64,000 nucleotides of DNA from Bacteroidales bacterium 6E (GTDB taxonomy: Bacteria; Bacteroidota; Bacteroidia; Bacteroidales; Prolixibacteraceae), in assembly GCA_001270045.2 (NCBI GenBank), contig DF970689.1, forward strand, positions 227,483 through 291,482, given 5' to 3'. Below the pieces are notes generated by a model. The model worked only from the letters and a program-made list of their open reading frames with translations, made no database searches and was not told the origin of the DNA. Numbering within the stretch: the first letter of the stretch is position 1; each line of letters opens with the position of its first letter. Positions 19,843 through 27,849 of this stretch are shown here, piece by piece. A program made the position numbers and the translations under genes.

Positions 19843-19849
19843 TAGCCCC

Positions 19850-20204
19850 TCCCCTTTTTCTAAATACAATATTCTCCCTAAAGCAATGTGTTCCTTTTTG
19901 GAAAATTCCTTCTCAACATGAGACTGATGATTGACTTGGGTGATTTGAACTTCCACGGCAATCCTCTCCTTTCAAAAAAAAATTGGTACCAGGCTTTCAC
20001 ATGGCTTAATCAAAGCCTGATCAAAGCCCTTACAAACTCGTATATAAAATAGTTATTAAATAGTTCTGGAATAGTTATCGTATATTACCCACTATATGAT
20101 ATGTCACGAATAGGTTAGTTAAGTATGGATATGATAAGGCTTTGATCGGGAGCAGTCAGGATTGTGGTTCAGCTTTCGGGAAAACCATAGAGTGATGGAA
20201 TAAT
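19850..20204. other. Gene-free region with nested inverted and direct repeats, candidate structured RNA
   Basis: This stretch has no convincing gene; the best frame, 19918-20052, is 44 codons. It has three related complementary arms. CAGGCTTT (19990-19997) pairs with AAAGCCTG (20012-20019). An overlapping arm, CCTGATCAAAGCC (20016-20028), pairs with GGCTTTGATCGGG (20138-20150) across 109 bases with a single G-U. The two pairings compete. ATCAAAGCC occurs twice in tandem, 11 bases apart. Inside the long loop AATAGTT occurs three times with an exact 11-base period (20048, 20059, 20070). A 12-bp terminator hairpin follows at 20205. A small RNA with a 3' terminator is the likeliest reading; strand is assumed plus but not proven. 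Confidence 0.45.
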
Positions 20205-20235
20205 AAAAAAGCTGCCCTTTCGAGGCAGCTTTTTT
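20205..20235. terminator. Strong bidirectional terminator
   Basis: A perfect 12-bp stem, AAAAAAGCTGCC (20205-20216) against GGCAGCTTTTTT (20224-20235), has a 7-base loop. On the minus strand it ends the oxidoreductase gene that stops at 20256. On the plus strand it could end the candidate RNA to its left. Confidence 0.92.
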
Positions 20236-20255
20236 AAAAAGATATTTTGCAATCA

Positions 20256-21587
20256 TTATACGAGTGTCCAACCTTCGCGATACTGGTAGTGCATCAAGGC
20301 AGTTGCGGCACCGTCGGTATCATCAACGAATGTTTCGGTTGTCGGATCCCATTTAACGGTACGTTTAAGTTCGCAGGCAATGTTACCCAATGTACAAACG
20401 GTACAGGTCCTGTGACCGATTTCAACCGGTACCACCGGATCTTTGCGTTCACGTACTGACTCAACAAAATTGATCTGGTGAGGGATTTTTGTTTCATAAG
20501 GAGTATCATCGGCACCTTCAACCTTTGCAGGTTCCCATTCAGGATTTGATGCCTTGAAATGCTCACGTGAAACTTCAATCCAACCGTTTTCACCAATGAA
20601 TTTCACACCTTTTGTCAGTTGCTCATCGAAAGGCTCAGAGGTAAATACGGTTCCGTTGGCATAAGTGAACGACATGAATTCCGTACCGTCACCGATAGGG
20701 GATATTTCAACCGGGCCACTGTTATCCATACCAAGACCCCACTGAACGATGTCAAACATGTGGGCGCCCCAGTCGGTAGTGAAGCCACCACCCATTTCCT
20801 TATACCAGCGCCAGCCGCCCCAAATGGTTTCATCCTGAGGTGGATCCAGAGAAATAGGCGGGTTCAGTTCATTGTTGAAATGAATGTTTGCGGGCAGAGG
20901 CCCTAACCATGAATCCCAGTTCAGATCAGCGGGAAGCGTTTCCTCGGGCAGGTCATAAGGTTTTGGAGGAGCTCCAACATAAGCGTGAGCCTTGGTGATA
21001 TTTCCAAGTTTTCCTTCCTGTACAAGTTTCACGGCATGCTGGAAGTTGGGGTCAGATCTCTGCTGGCTACCCACTGCCAAAATCACGTTATTGTCGCGAA
21101 CTGCCTTGCGAAGTTCCTGGCCTTCCTTAATGGTAAAGGTAAGCGGTTTTTCAAGGTAAACATCCTTCTTTGCGTTACAGGCTGCAATGGCGATACGGGC
21201 ATGCTGATGGTCAGGGGTTGCAATAACCACTGCATCGATATCTTCCCTGCCAATGATGTCTTCAAATTTTTCATAGACCTGAACTTCTGCCTCGATACCA
21301 TTCTCGGCATAGTAATCAGTTACCCTCTTTTGGAAACGTTTGGTTTTGATGCCATAAACATCGGCACCTGCCACAACTTTCACTCCGGGCAACTGAATAA
21401 AACCGTTCAACAGGAACATTGCCTGTCTGCCAAGCCCGATAAATCCAAGTCTCAGTTCAGAAACTGTCGCAACCGGAGCCTGTTTGCACGAAGTAATCCC
21501 CGGGAGAATGGCCATGCCGGCAAACCCGACTGCGGCAGTACCCAGAAAATGACGACGTGTCAACCCTCTTTTTGTCTGATCTTTCAT
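20256..21587 (-). CDS. Gfo/Idh/MocA oxidoreductase with Tat-type signal
   Basis: The protein has 443 residues. The N-terminus carries a twin-arginine motif (TRR12HFLG) and a hydrophobic stretch ending ITSC34, which could also be a lipobox. A Rossmann NAD(P)-binding start is LGFIGLGRQAMF near 47, and the family's lysine-proline motif is EKPLTF near 146. The C-terminal half matches the 'bacterial type' Gfo/Idh/MocA domain (GGGFTTDWGAHMFDIVQWGL). Such proteins oxidise, reduce or epimerise sugars and polyols; many exported Bacteroidota members act on carbohydrates. It is divergent from the LacI gene of the sugar-acid operon and is a likely co-regulated member. The substrate is not readable. Confidence 0.92.
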   Translation of the reverse strand: MKDQTKRGLTRRHFLGTAAVGFAGMAILPGITSCKQAPVATVSELRLGFIGLGRQAMFLLNGFIQLPGVKVVAGADVYGIKTKRFQKRVTDYYAENGIEAEVQVYEKFEDIIGREDIDAVVIATPDHQHARIAIAACNAKKDVYLEKPLTFTIKEGQELRKAVRDNNVILAVGSQQRSDPNFQHAVKLVQEGKLGNITKAHAYVGAPPKPYDLPEETLPADLNWDSWLGPLPANIHFNNELNPPISLDPPQDETIWGGWRWYKEMGGGFTTDWGAHMFDIVQWGLGMDNSGPVEISPIGDGTEFMSFTYANGTVFTSEPFDEQLTKGVKFIGENGWIEVSREHFKASNPEWEPAKVEGADDTPYETKIPHQINFVESVRERKDPVVPVEIGHRTCTVCTLGNIACELKRTVKWDPTTETFVDDTDGAATALMHYQYREGWTLV

Positions 21588-21759
21588 TTTTTGTTTTTTT
21601 GATTAGTGATTCGAATTTCTTAAATCTATTTCAAGTTTGGTTATAAATCCATGACATTTAGGATTTTCACACGTAAAATTAAAAATGTTGGATAAACAAT
21701 AACCATTTCAGGCGAAAACAATTCAAATTTTATTTTGATTGGCTTTTTCTGTTGTGGCA

Positions 21760-21767
21760 CAAATGTA
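21760..21767 (-). promoter_or_regulatory. Candidate -7 box (TACATTTG) for the 20256-21587 gene
   Basis: On the minus strand TACATTTG is an exact match, with TTTC 20 bases upstream. It predicts a start near 21753 and a leader of about 165 bases, long for this genome. I see no known riboswitch in the leader. Confidence 0.45.
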
Positions 21768-21842
21768 TCAACTCCATTTTATTCTGTGAAATTTACAAAG
21801 AGAAAAATCGTTTTTTAACCTCATCTTTCGAAAAATCCTTCT

Positions 21843-21860
21843 TCCGTGTACGAACACGGA
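21843..21860. promoter_or_regulatory. Candidate LacI-family operator (18-bp palindrome, central CG)
   Basis: TCCGTGTACGAACACGGA has perfect 7-bp arms around ACGA, with CG exactly at the centre, as in classical LacI-family operators. It lies over the -33 region of the candidate LacI promoter (-7 box at 21873), a position suited to autorepression, and upstream of the divergent oxidoreductase gene. Confidence 0.62.
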
Positions 21861-21872
21861 CGTAATTTTTTA

Positions 21873-21880
21873 TATTTTTG
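21873..21880 (+). promoter_or_regulatory. Candidate -7 box (TATTTTTG) for the LacI-led operon
   Basis: TATTTTTG matches TAnnTTTG and would start transcription near 21887, about 19 bases before the inferred start codon at 21906. The place of the -33 element is occupied by the palindrome at 21843-21860. Confidence 0.45.
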
Positions 21881-21905
21881 AATTTGTAAAAAGAACTTTG
21901 AAGCC

Positions 21906-22970
21906 ATCGAAAAGAAATTACAAATACGAATCAAAGACATCGCCCTGAAGGCAGGCGTTTCAATCGGAACGGTCGACAGGGTTTTGCACAACCGGGGCGA
22001 GGTAGCTGAGCAAACAAGGAATAAAATCCTGAAAATTGTCAATGACCTCAATTACCAGCCCAATATCATGGCAAGCACATTGGCTTCCAAAAAACCGGTT
22101 CTGTTCGTAACGCTCTTTCCACAACCACCATCGCCTGATGCCTACTGGAACAAGCCTCTGGCCGGAGTCAGGAAAAGAATCCAGGAACTACAACCTTACC
22201 GGATCACGGCAGAAAACCTGACCTTCAGCCAAATTGATTCTACTGATTTTACAGCACAAGCTTCCAGGGTTATCGATTTGAATCCCGACGGTGTGGTTCT
22301 GGCCCCGTTTTATTCGCGTGAAGCCTACAAGCTGGTCGAGATTTTGAAAACGAAAAACATTCCTTTCATCTTCATCGATTCAGAGTTAAAAAATGTAAGC
22401 CCTGTTGCATATGTGGGGCAGGATTCTTTCCAGAGTGGATTGGTGGCAGGTAAATTGATGGGACTGATCACGAATCCGGCAAGACCAGTCATGGTTGTTC
22501 ATTTCGCCAAAGAAATGGACAACATGAACCACCTTGTTGAAAGGGAAAGGGGATTTTACGAATGGTTCAGGCAGAATCAAACGAATAAAAAAATTATCAC
22601 ACGGGAAGTCAGCGATACTTCTGACAATTCCTGGGAATCAGATATGCATAATGAAATCCGGAATTCAAAACCGGAAGGAATCTTTGTTACCAATTCGCGG
22701 GTTTATCTGATGGCCCAGCTTCTCCAAAAGGCAAAAATCGAAGACATTCGGCTCATTGGACATGATCTCGTTGAGCAGAACAGAAGATACCTCCGGAAAG
22801 GGATTGTTAGCTTTTTGATTTGTCAGAGGCCTGAGGAACAAGGATATAATGCGATCGACAGGCTTTATCAGCATGTGATCCGCAAAAGAAAAGTGGATGA
22901 GTCAAATTATACGTCCATCGACGTTGTCACCAATGAAAATGTGGACTATTATCGTGAATTTAAACATTGA
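21906..22970 (+). CDS. LacI-family transcriptional regulator with non-canonical start
   Basis: The protein has 354 residues if it starts at 21906. The first ~55 residues are a full LacI helix-turn-helix (IKDIALKAGVSIGTVDRVLH, then NRGEVAEQTR). The remainder is a periplasmic-binding-protein-like sensor (VVLAPFYSREAYKLVEILK, then EGIFVTNSRVYLMAQ). The frame is open back to a stop at 21879, but contains no ATG, GTG or TTG before the TTG at 21984, which would delete most of the HTH. By alignment to family N-termini the start should fall at the ATC codon at 21906 (xEKKLQIRIKDIA). So either ATC is used or an ATG was lost or misread. It heads the sugar-acid operon. Confidence 0.82.
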   Translation: MEKKLQIRIKDIALKAGVSIGTVDRVLHNRGEVAEQTRNKILKIVNDLNYQPNIMASTLASKKPVLFVTLFPQPPSPDAYWNKPLAGVRKRIQELQPYRITAENLTFSQIDSTDFTAQASRVIDLNPDGVVLAPFYSREAYKLVEILKTKNIPFIFIDSELKNVSPVAYVGQDSFQSGLVAGKLMGLITNPARPVMVVHFAKEMDNMNHLVERERGFYEWFRQNQTNKKIITREVSDTSDNSWESDMHNEIRNSKPEGIFVTNSRVYLMAQLLQKAKIEDIRLIGHDLVEQNRRYLRKGIVSFLICQRPEEQGYNAIDRLYQHVIRKRKVDESNYTSIDVVTNENVDYYREFKH

Positions 22971-23055
22971 TGCACTATATTTTAAAAACACAACCCTGGT
23001 TTTTGATGTACCGGGGTTACGAATCAAAACTAAAGAGACTAAATAATTAATAATC

Positions 23056-23904
23056 ATGAATAATCCATTCGAGGATCTGAGAGGTAAAGTGGCGGTGATT
23101 ACCGGCGGGGCTGGTGTTTTGGGACTGTCTATCGTAAAGGCCATGGCTGCAGCCGAAATGAAAATTGCAATCGCCGACATCAACGGACTGCTTGCTGAAG
23201 AGGTTGCAGCCAAAGTTGCCGGGGAAACCGGTGCCTCCATCATTGGTGTTGAAGCGAATGTACTGAACAGGGAATCCCTTGAAAAGGCAAAGGAGGAAAT
23301 CAATGCCAGACTAGGTTCAATCGATGTACTTATCAATGGAGCGGGCGGTAACCATCCCAATGCGACGACACGTGTCGAACAAATGGAAGATAAAGACCTG
23401 GATGACCTTTCAGGAACTTTTTACGGTCTTGATCCGGCAAGCTTTGACAGTGTATTCGCCCTCAATTTCAAGGGGACGGTCCTGCCCACCATGGTTTTCA
23501 CGACCGACATGCTCAACAACCATAAAGGGGTAGTTCTCAACATTTCCTCGATGAATTCATTTAAGCCGCTCACAAAGATTCCGGCTTATTCTGCAGCCAA
23601 ATCATCGGTCAACAATTTCACGCAATGGCTGGCAGTGCATCTGGCCAAAGTCGGCATCAGGGTAAATGCCATCGCCCCGGGTTTTTTTATCACTAACCAG
23701 AACCGCTTCCTGGTCATGGATGAAAAGACTGGCAACTATTCGGCACGCGGACAAAAAATTGTCAACAACACCCCCATGGGGAAATTCGGGGAACCCGAGG
23801 ATCTGCAGGGTGCCACCCTCTTTCTGTTATCGGATGCATCCTCGTTCATCACAGGCATCGTAATACCAGTCGACGGAGGATACAGTGCCTTCGGCGGGGT
23901 ATAA
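23056..23904 (+). CDS. uxuB: SDR-type D-mannonate oxidoreductase (fructuronate reductase)
   Basis: Short-chain dehydrogenase of 282 residues. The cofactor motif TGGAGVLG is at 16-23, and the catalytic triad is S164 or S165, Y178 and K182 (PAYSAAK). The family-specific parts fit the SDR D-mannonate oxidoreductases (YjmF/UxuB type), which interconvert D-fructuronate and D-mannonate: GAGGNHPNAT after strand 4, NFKGTVLP, NISSMNSFKPLTKIPAY, and RVNAIAPGFFITNQNR. It is the first enzyme after the LacI gene, 85 bases downstream. No mannonate dehydratase (UxuA), its usual partner, is present in the operon. Direction of catalysis in vivo is unknown. Confidence 0.88.
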   Translation: MNNPFEDLRGKVAVITGGAGVLGLSIVKAMAAAEMKIAIADINGLLAEEVAAKVAGETGASIIGVEANVLNRESLEKAKEEINARLGSIDVLINGAGGNHPNATTRVEQMEDKDLDDLSGTFYGLDPASFDSVFALNFKGTVLPTMVFTTDMLNNHKGVVLNISSMNSFKPLTKIPAYSAAKSSVNNFTQWLAVHLAKVGIRVNAIAPGFFITNQNRFLVMDEKTGNYSARGQKIVNNTPMGKFGEPEDLQGATLFLLSDASSFITGIVIPVDGGYSAFGGV

Positions 23905-23951
23905 CCGAAAACCTTATCATTTTGACATCTGAAACCTATAACTGATACGAT

Positions 23952-25343
23952 ATGAAACGGAGACATTTTATCGCTGCAACCGGCACGGCACTGGCAGGAT
24001 CCATGCTAGTCAATCCGGTACACGGAAGCCCGGTTGGCGCTTCCAAAACCCGTATTGCCATGGTGGGGACCGGTGTCAGGGGAATCGGTTTCTGGGGACG
24101 TCGCATCCAGCAGGAATATGGCGACATTATAGAATTTTCTGCGCTTTGCGACATCAATCCCGGCCGACTTGAATACGCACGGAAGCAAATTGGGGTAAAC
24201 TGCCCTGTTTTCACCAATTTTGATGAAATGCTGGCTAAGATAAAACCCGACTTGCTGATTGTCACCACTGTGGATTCGACCCATGATGAGTTCATTATCA
24301 AAGGATTGAGGTCGGGATGCAATGTGCTGACCGAAAAACCGATGACTACCGATGAAATCAAGTGCCAGGCCATTCTTGATGCCGAAAAAGAAACAGGCAA
24401 GAAAGTCATCGTTGGTTTTAATTACCGTTATGGCACGCAATTTACCCGACTCAAGGAATTGTTGGCCGAAAAAAGGGTTGGTGATATCTATGCCGTTGAT
24501 TTTCATTGGTATCTGAACACATTTCATGGAGCTGACTATTTCAGGCGCTGGCATGGTTACCGCAATAAAAGCGGCACGCTGTTGGTACACAAGGCCACCC
24601 ATCATTTCGATTTGCTGAACTGGTGGATCGATTCCGATCCTGTTGAGGTGTTTGCCTATGGGTCACTGGAGCATTATGGAAAGAACAATGCCTTCAGGGG
24701 GGTGAATTGCCGCCAATGTGCCTATACCGACCAGTGCAAGTTTTATTTCGACATCACGAAAAACAAGGAGATGATGGACCTGTATGTGGCCAACGAAAAA
24801 TACGACGGCTATATAAGGGACAATTGCCTGTGGCGTGAGAGTATCGACATTTACGATAAAATGGCTGTACAGATCAAGTATGCCAATAATGTCCACGTAA
24901 GTTATTCCCTTACCTCCTACTCCCCTTACGAAGGATTCTCCATTGCCTTTAACGGCAAGACAGGGCGAATCGACAGCTGGGAAGGCATTCCATGGCGACA
25001 GGCAGAGATGGTCAGCCAGGCCGAACTGCATGCCCGTGAAATGAGCCAGGAATCGGAAGATACCGGTCGTTACGATGAAATTATGGTGTCTGACAATTTC
25101 GGGAAGTATGAATTGGTTAAGGTTCCACAAACCAGGAGCGGTCATGGAGGTGGCGACTCAAGGCTTCAGGATATGATATTCAGGAATCCGGGAGCACCCG
25201 ATCCTTTGAAACATGCCGCCGGAACCCGCGACGGTGCCATGTCATTGCTGATCGGTGTTGCAGCCCGAAAATCTATTGAAGAGCGCAGGCCTGTAAAAAT
25301 TTCTGAGTTGACGGATATAGTTCCGCATGCAACCAGAGGATAA
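23952..25343 (+). CDS. Gfo/Idh/MocA oxidoreductase with Tat-type signal and Cys cluster
   Basis: The protein has 463 residues. It begins MKRRHFIAATG, a short twin-arginine signal ending near VHGSP. The Rossmann start is IAMVGTGVRGIGFWG near 35-49, and the catalytic lysine motif is TEKPMTT near 129. A cysteine group in the C-terminal half (NCRQCAYTDQCKFY, then NCLW) is typical of one Gfo/Idh/MocA branch in which it may bind zinc. It should therefore be a secreted or periplasmic sugar oxidoreductase, or glycosidase-like enzyme of the NAD-dependent type. It lies between the mannonate oxidoreductase and the sugar kinase, 47 and 35 bases away, so is probably co-transcribed. Confidence 0.9.
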   Translation: MKRRHFIAATGTALAGSMLVNPVHGSPVGASKTRIAMVGTGVRGIGFWGRRIQQEYGDIIEFSALCDINPGRLEYARKQIGVNCPVFTNFDEMLAKIKPDLLIVTTVDSTHDEFIIKGLRSGCNVLTEKPMTTDEIKCQAILDAEKETGKKVIVGFNYRYGTQFTRLKELLAEKRVGDIYAVDFHWYLNTFHGADYFRRWHGYRNKSGTLLVHKATHHFDLLNWWIDSDPVEVFAYGSLEHYGKNNAFRGVNCRQCAYTDQCKFYFDITKNKEMMDLYVANEKYDGYIRDNCLWRESIDIYDKMAVQIKYANNVHVSYSLTSYSPYEGFSIAFNGKTGRIDSWEGIPWRQAEMVSQAELHAREMSQESEDTGRYDEIMVSDNFGKYELVKVPQTRSGHGGGDSRLQDMIFRNPGAPDPLKHAAGTRDGAMSLLIGVAARKSIEERRPVKISELTDIVPHATRG

Positions 25344-25378
25344 TATAATTGCTTTATTAAATTTATTTTCAACAAGAT

Positions 25379-26458
25379 ATGTCAATTCAACTAAAAAAAG
25401 ACTGCAAGTACTCTTTACTGGTTGCCACCAGCATGGGGGTAAGAATCACGCCGGTAAACGGTCAGCCGGTCCACAGCAGCCAATTGTTTGAAATGCAGGC
25501 TACAAGTGCCGAAACCAATGTCGCCAGCATTTCTTCATATCTCGGACTGCCGGTAAAAGTGTTGACCACGTTTGTCAAGGATAGTCCGATTGCCCGTTTC
25601 ATCAAAAGCAACCTCAAAAGCCGCAACATGGATTATGAAGGTCCTGAGGTAGACCAGGGCGGCCCATGGGGATACCGCCACCAATTCAATATCGCGGATA
25701 GCGGATTTGGCACACGGGGTCCAAGGGTTCAAAACGATCGTGCTGGCGAAGTTGGAAGGACACTGAATGTCAAGGATTTTGACCTCGACCGGATTTTCGG
25801 ACAGGAAGGTGTACAGATAGTCCACCTTTCAGGACTGATTGCGGCCCTATCGCCCGACACTGGCGAATTCTGTCTCCAACTGGCCAGAAAAGCGAAGGAA
25901 TATGGTACACGCATCTCATTTGACCTGAACTATCGGGCAACCTTCTGGAAAGGACGCGAAACTGAATTGCATGCCATTTTCAAGGAAATTGCAAGCGTAT
26001 CTGACATCATTATCGGCAACGAGGAAGACTTCCAGCTTTGCCTTGGGATTAAGGGTCCGGAGGCTGGAGGGAAAAGCATAACCTCTGAAATTGACGGTTT
26101 CAAGGAAATGATCGGAAGGATCCAAAAGGCATTTCCGAACGCGTCGGTTTTTGCCAATACTTTAAGGCAGGTCATTAGCGCCAATGAACACATGTGGGGT
26201 GCCATCATGCTTGAAAGTGACAACTGGCATGTCATTGAACCCCGGAGGATACAGGTTCTTGACAGAATTGGAGGCGGTGATGGTTTTGTAGGCGGACTGC
26301 TATATGGCATCCTGAAATATTGGGAACCAGAAAAATGGGCTCAGTTTGGCTGGGCAACCGGAGCGCTGGCTACCACATTCCTGACAGACTATGCCCAGCC
26401 TGCCGATGAAGATATGGTCTGGAGTATCTGGAAAGGTAATGCGCGCGTCCAGAGGTAA
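25379..26458 (+). CDS. PfkB-family sugar (acid) kinase
   Basis: The protein has 359 residues and a PfkB/ribokinase fold. The ATP-site signature is DRIGGGDGFVGG at 295-306 with catalytic base D301; the usual anion-hole GAGD is GGGD here. FDLNYRATFW near 181-190 is the segment seen in 2-keto-3-deoxygluconate kinases (DxNxRxxLW). KdgK is therefore the default name. The gene context also allows gluconokinase activity: the operon has 6-phosphogluconate dehydrogenase but no mannonate dehydratase or KDPG aldolase. The N-terminal half has the substrate-lid beta sheet (NVASISSYLGLPVKVLTTF). I leave the symbol blank because the substrate cannot be decided from sequence. Confidence 0.88.
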   Translation: MSIQLKKDCKYSLLVATSMGVRITPVNGQPVHSSQLFEMQATSAETNVASISSYLGLPVKVLTTFVKDSPIARFIKSNLKSRNMDYEGPEVDQGGPWGYRHQFNIADSGFGTRGPRVQNDRAGEVGRTLNVKDFDLDRIFGQEGVQIVHLSGLIAALSPDTGEFCLQLARKAKEYGTRISFDLNYRATFWKGRETELHAIFKEIASVSDIIIGNEEDFQLCLGIKGPEAGGKSITSEIDGFKEMIGRIQKAFPNASVFANTLRQVISANEHMWGAIMLESDNWHVIEPRRIQVLDRIGGGDGFVGGLLYGILKYWEPEKWAQFGWATGALATTFLTDYAQPADEDMVWSIWKGNARVQR

Positions 26459-26528
26459 ATATTCCATTGATGGACTATATGTCTATTTTAAACTTTTACT
26501 TGAGTTTATATCTTAAAATATACTGAAT

Positions 26529-27815
26529 ATGATGTACTTCGAGTCAGGCTCAGTAACCCAAAACATGAGCGCGGAGGATCTCCGTAAAGGATTATTCACC
26601 GCTTTGGAAAGGATGGGGACAAGAAAAAAGGTTCTTGCCGTACCACCTGATTTCACGAGGTTTCCCAGTCGTGCTGGAGAGCTTACAGAGTTTGCCTGGG
26701 AGTATTTTGGTGACAGGCTGACCGATATCCTTCCGGCTCTGGGAACGCACAGTCCGATGACCAATGAGCAAATTGCCCATATGTTTGGTAAAACGCCTCA
26801 AGGACTTTTCAGGGTCCACGACTGGAGAAACGATGTCATTACCCTGGGAAATGTGCCCGCTGAATTTGTCAGTGAGGTCTCGGAAGGAGCGGTAAGCTAC
26901 CCCTGGCCTGCACAGGTCAACAAACTGCTGGTGGAAGGAGGATTTGACCTGATCCTGTCGATTGGGCAGGTAGTCCCCCACGAGGTTGTGGGCATGGCCA
27001 ATTACAACAAGAATATTTTCGTGGGGACGGGAGGCACTGAAGGCATCAATAAAAGTCATTTCATAGGTGCAGCCTATGGTATGGAAAAGATGATGGGAAG
27101 GGCTGATACCCCGGTCCGGAAGATATTCAATTATGCTTCCGAGAAGTTTTCGGCCCATATGCCCATAGTATATGTACAAACGGTAGTTGGAGTAAACCAT
27201 ACCGGAAAACTGCAGACATACGGCCTCTTTATCGGTGACGACTTTGAAGTGTTCGACAAGGCAGCCAAATTGTCGTTGCAGGTGAATTTCGAGTTGGTGG
27301 CCGAACCTCTCAAAAAGGTTGTGGTCTGGCTCGATCCGACAGAGTTTAAAAGCACATGGCTGGGTAACAAGTCGATATACCGAACACGCATGGCCATTGC
27401 AGATGGCGGTGAATTGATCGTTCTGGCTCCAGCATTGAAAGAATTTGGAGAGGACAAGGAGATTGACAGACTGATCAGGAAATATGGTTATTTCGGCACT
27501 CCGGCAACGTTGAAAGCCACGGATGAAAACGAAGAGCTGCGCAATAATTTGAGTGCTGCCGCCCATTTGATCCATGGGTCTTCCGAGGGCCGGTTTTCGA
27601 TCACCTATTGTCCGGGAAAATCACCTGGCAACCTGACACGCGAAGAGATTGAAAGTGTCGGTTTCAAGTGGGCTGATTACGACGTAATGCTGGCCAGTTA
27701 TAACCCTTCCATTTTGAGGGATGGATACAATACACTTCCCAACGGAGAGGAAATCTTTTATATCAGTAATCCGGCCCTGGGACTCTGGGCATACAAAGAC
27801 CGGTTTGATTTTTGA
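26529..27815 (+). CDS. LarA-family (nickel-pincer nucleotide) racemase/epimerase homologue
   Basis: The 428-residue protein belongs to the LarA/DUF2088 family of hydroxyacid racemases and epimerases. Lactobacillus LarA uses H108, H174, K184 (covalent cofactor attachment) and H200 (nickel ligand). Here the matching residues are H97 (VHDWRND), H151 (VPHEVVG), K161 (NYNKNIFVG) and H177 (NKSHF). The last three keep LarA's spacing of 10 and 16 residues exactly. An upstream GTHSPMT also matches the family. Homologues include D-gluconate 2-epimerase (gluconate/mannonate), which would fit this mannonate operon. No larB, larC or larE cofactor genes are in the window. Lactate racemase is less likely given the neighbours. 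Confidence 0.86.
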   Translation: MMYFESGSVTQNMSAEDLRKGLFTALERMGTRKKVLAVPPDFTRFPSRAGELTEFAWEYFGDRLTDILPALGTHSPMTNEQIAHMFGKTPQGLFRVHDWRNDVITLGNVPAEFVSEVSEGAVSYPWPAQVNKLLVEGGFDLILSIGQVVPHEVVGMANYNKNIFVGTGGTEGINKSHFIGAAYGMEKMMGRADTPVRKIFNYASEKFSAHMPIVYVQTVVGVNHTGKLQTYGLFIGDDFEVFDKAAKLSLQVNFELVAEPLKKVVVWLDPTEFKSTWLGNKSIYRTRMAIADGGELIVLAPALKEFGEDKEIDRLIRKYGYFGTPATLKATDENEELRNNLSAAAHLIHGSSEGRFSITYCPGKSPGNLTREEIESVGFKWADYDVMLASYNPSILRDGYNTLPNGEEIFYISNPALGLWAYKDRFDF

Positions 27816-27849
27816 CAAACGGCCTTCACAACCACAAAAACTTTAACAA

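Noticed and set aside
19918..20052. 44-codon open frame in the gene-free spacer
   Set aside because: It overlaps the inverted repeats, has no recognisable promoter directly upstream or homologue I know, and is short enough to arise by chance.
20985..21602. 205-codon antisense frame over the Tat-signal oxidoreductase, and a 188-codon frame at 9591-10157 over lgt
   Set aside because: Both are antisense to well-defined genes and have no protein-like motifs.
22991..23017. AACCCTGG/CCGGGGTT hairpin after the LacI gene as a terminator
   Set aside because: One mismatch and no T-run, so it would not end transcription; the operon probably continues.
25379..26458. Assigning kdgK as gene symbol
   Set aside because: The PfkB fold and context allow either KDG or gluconate as substrate; the sequence does not decide.
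26592..27575. 327-codon antisense open frame over the LarA homologue
   Set aside because: The plus-strand product is a clear family member; the antisense frame is a by-product of codon use and matches no family.
26529..27815. Naming the LarA homologue lactate racemase
   Set aside because: The family is functionally diverse, and the neighbours concern sugar acids, not lactate.
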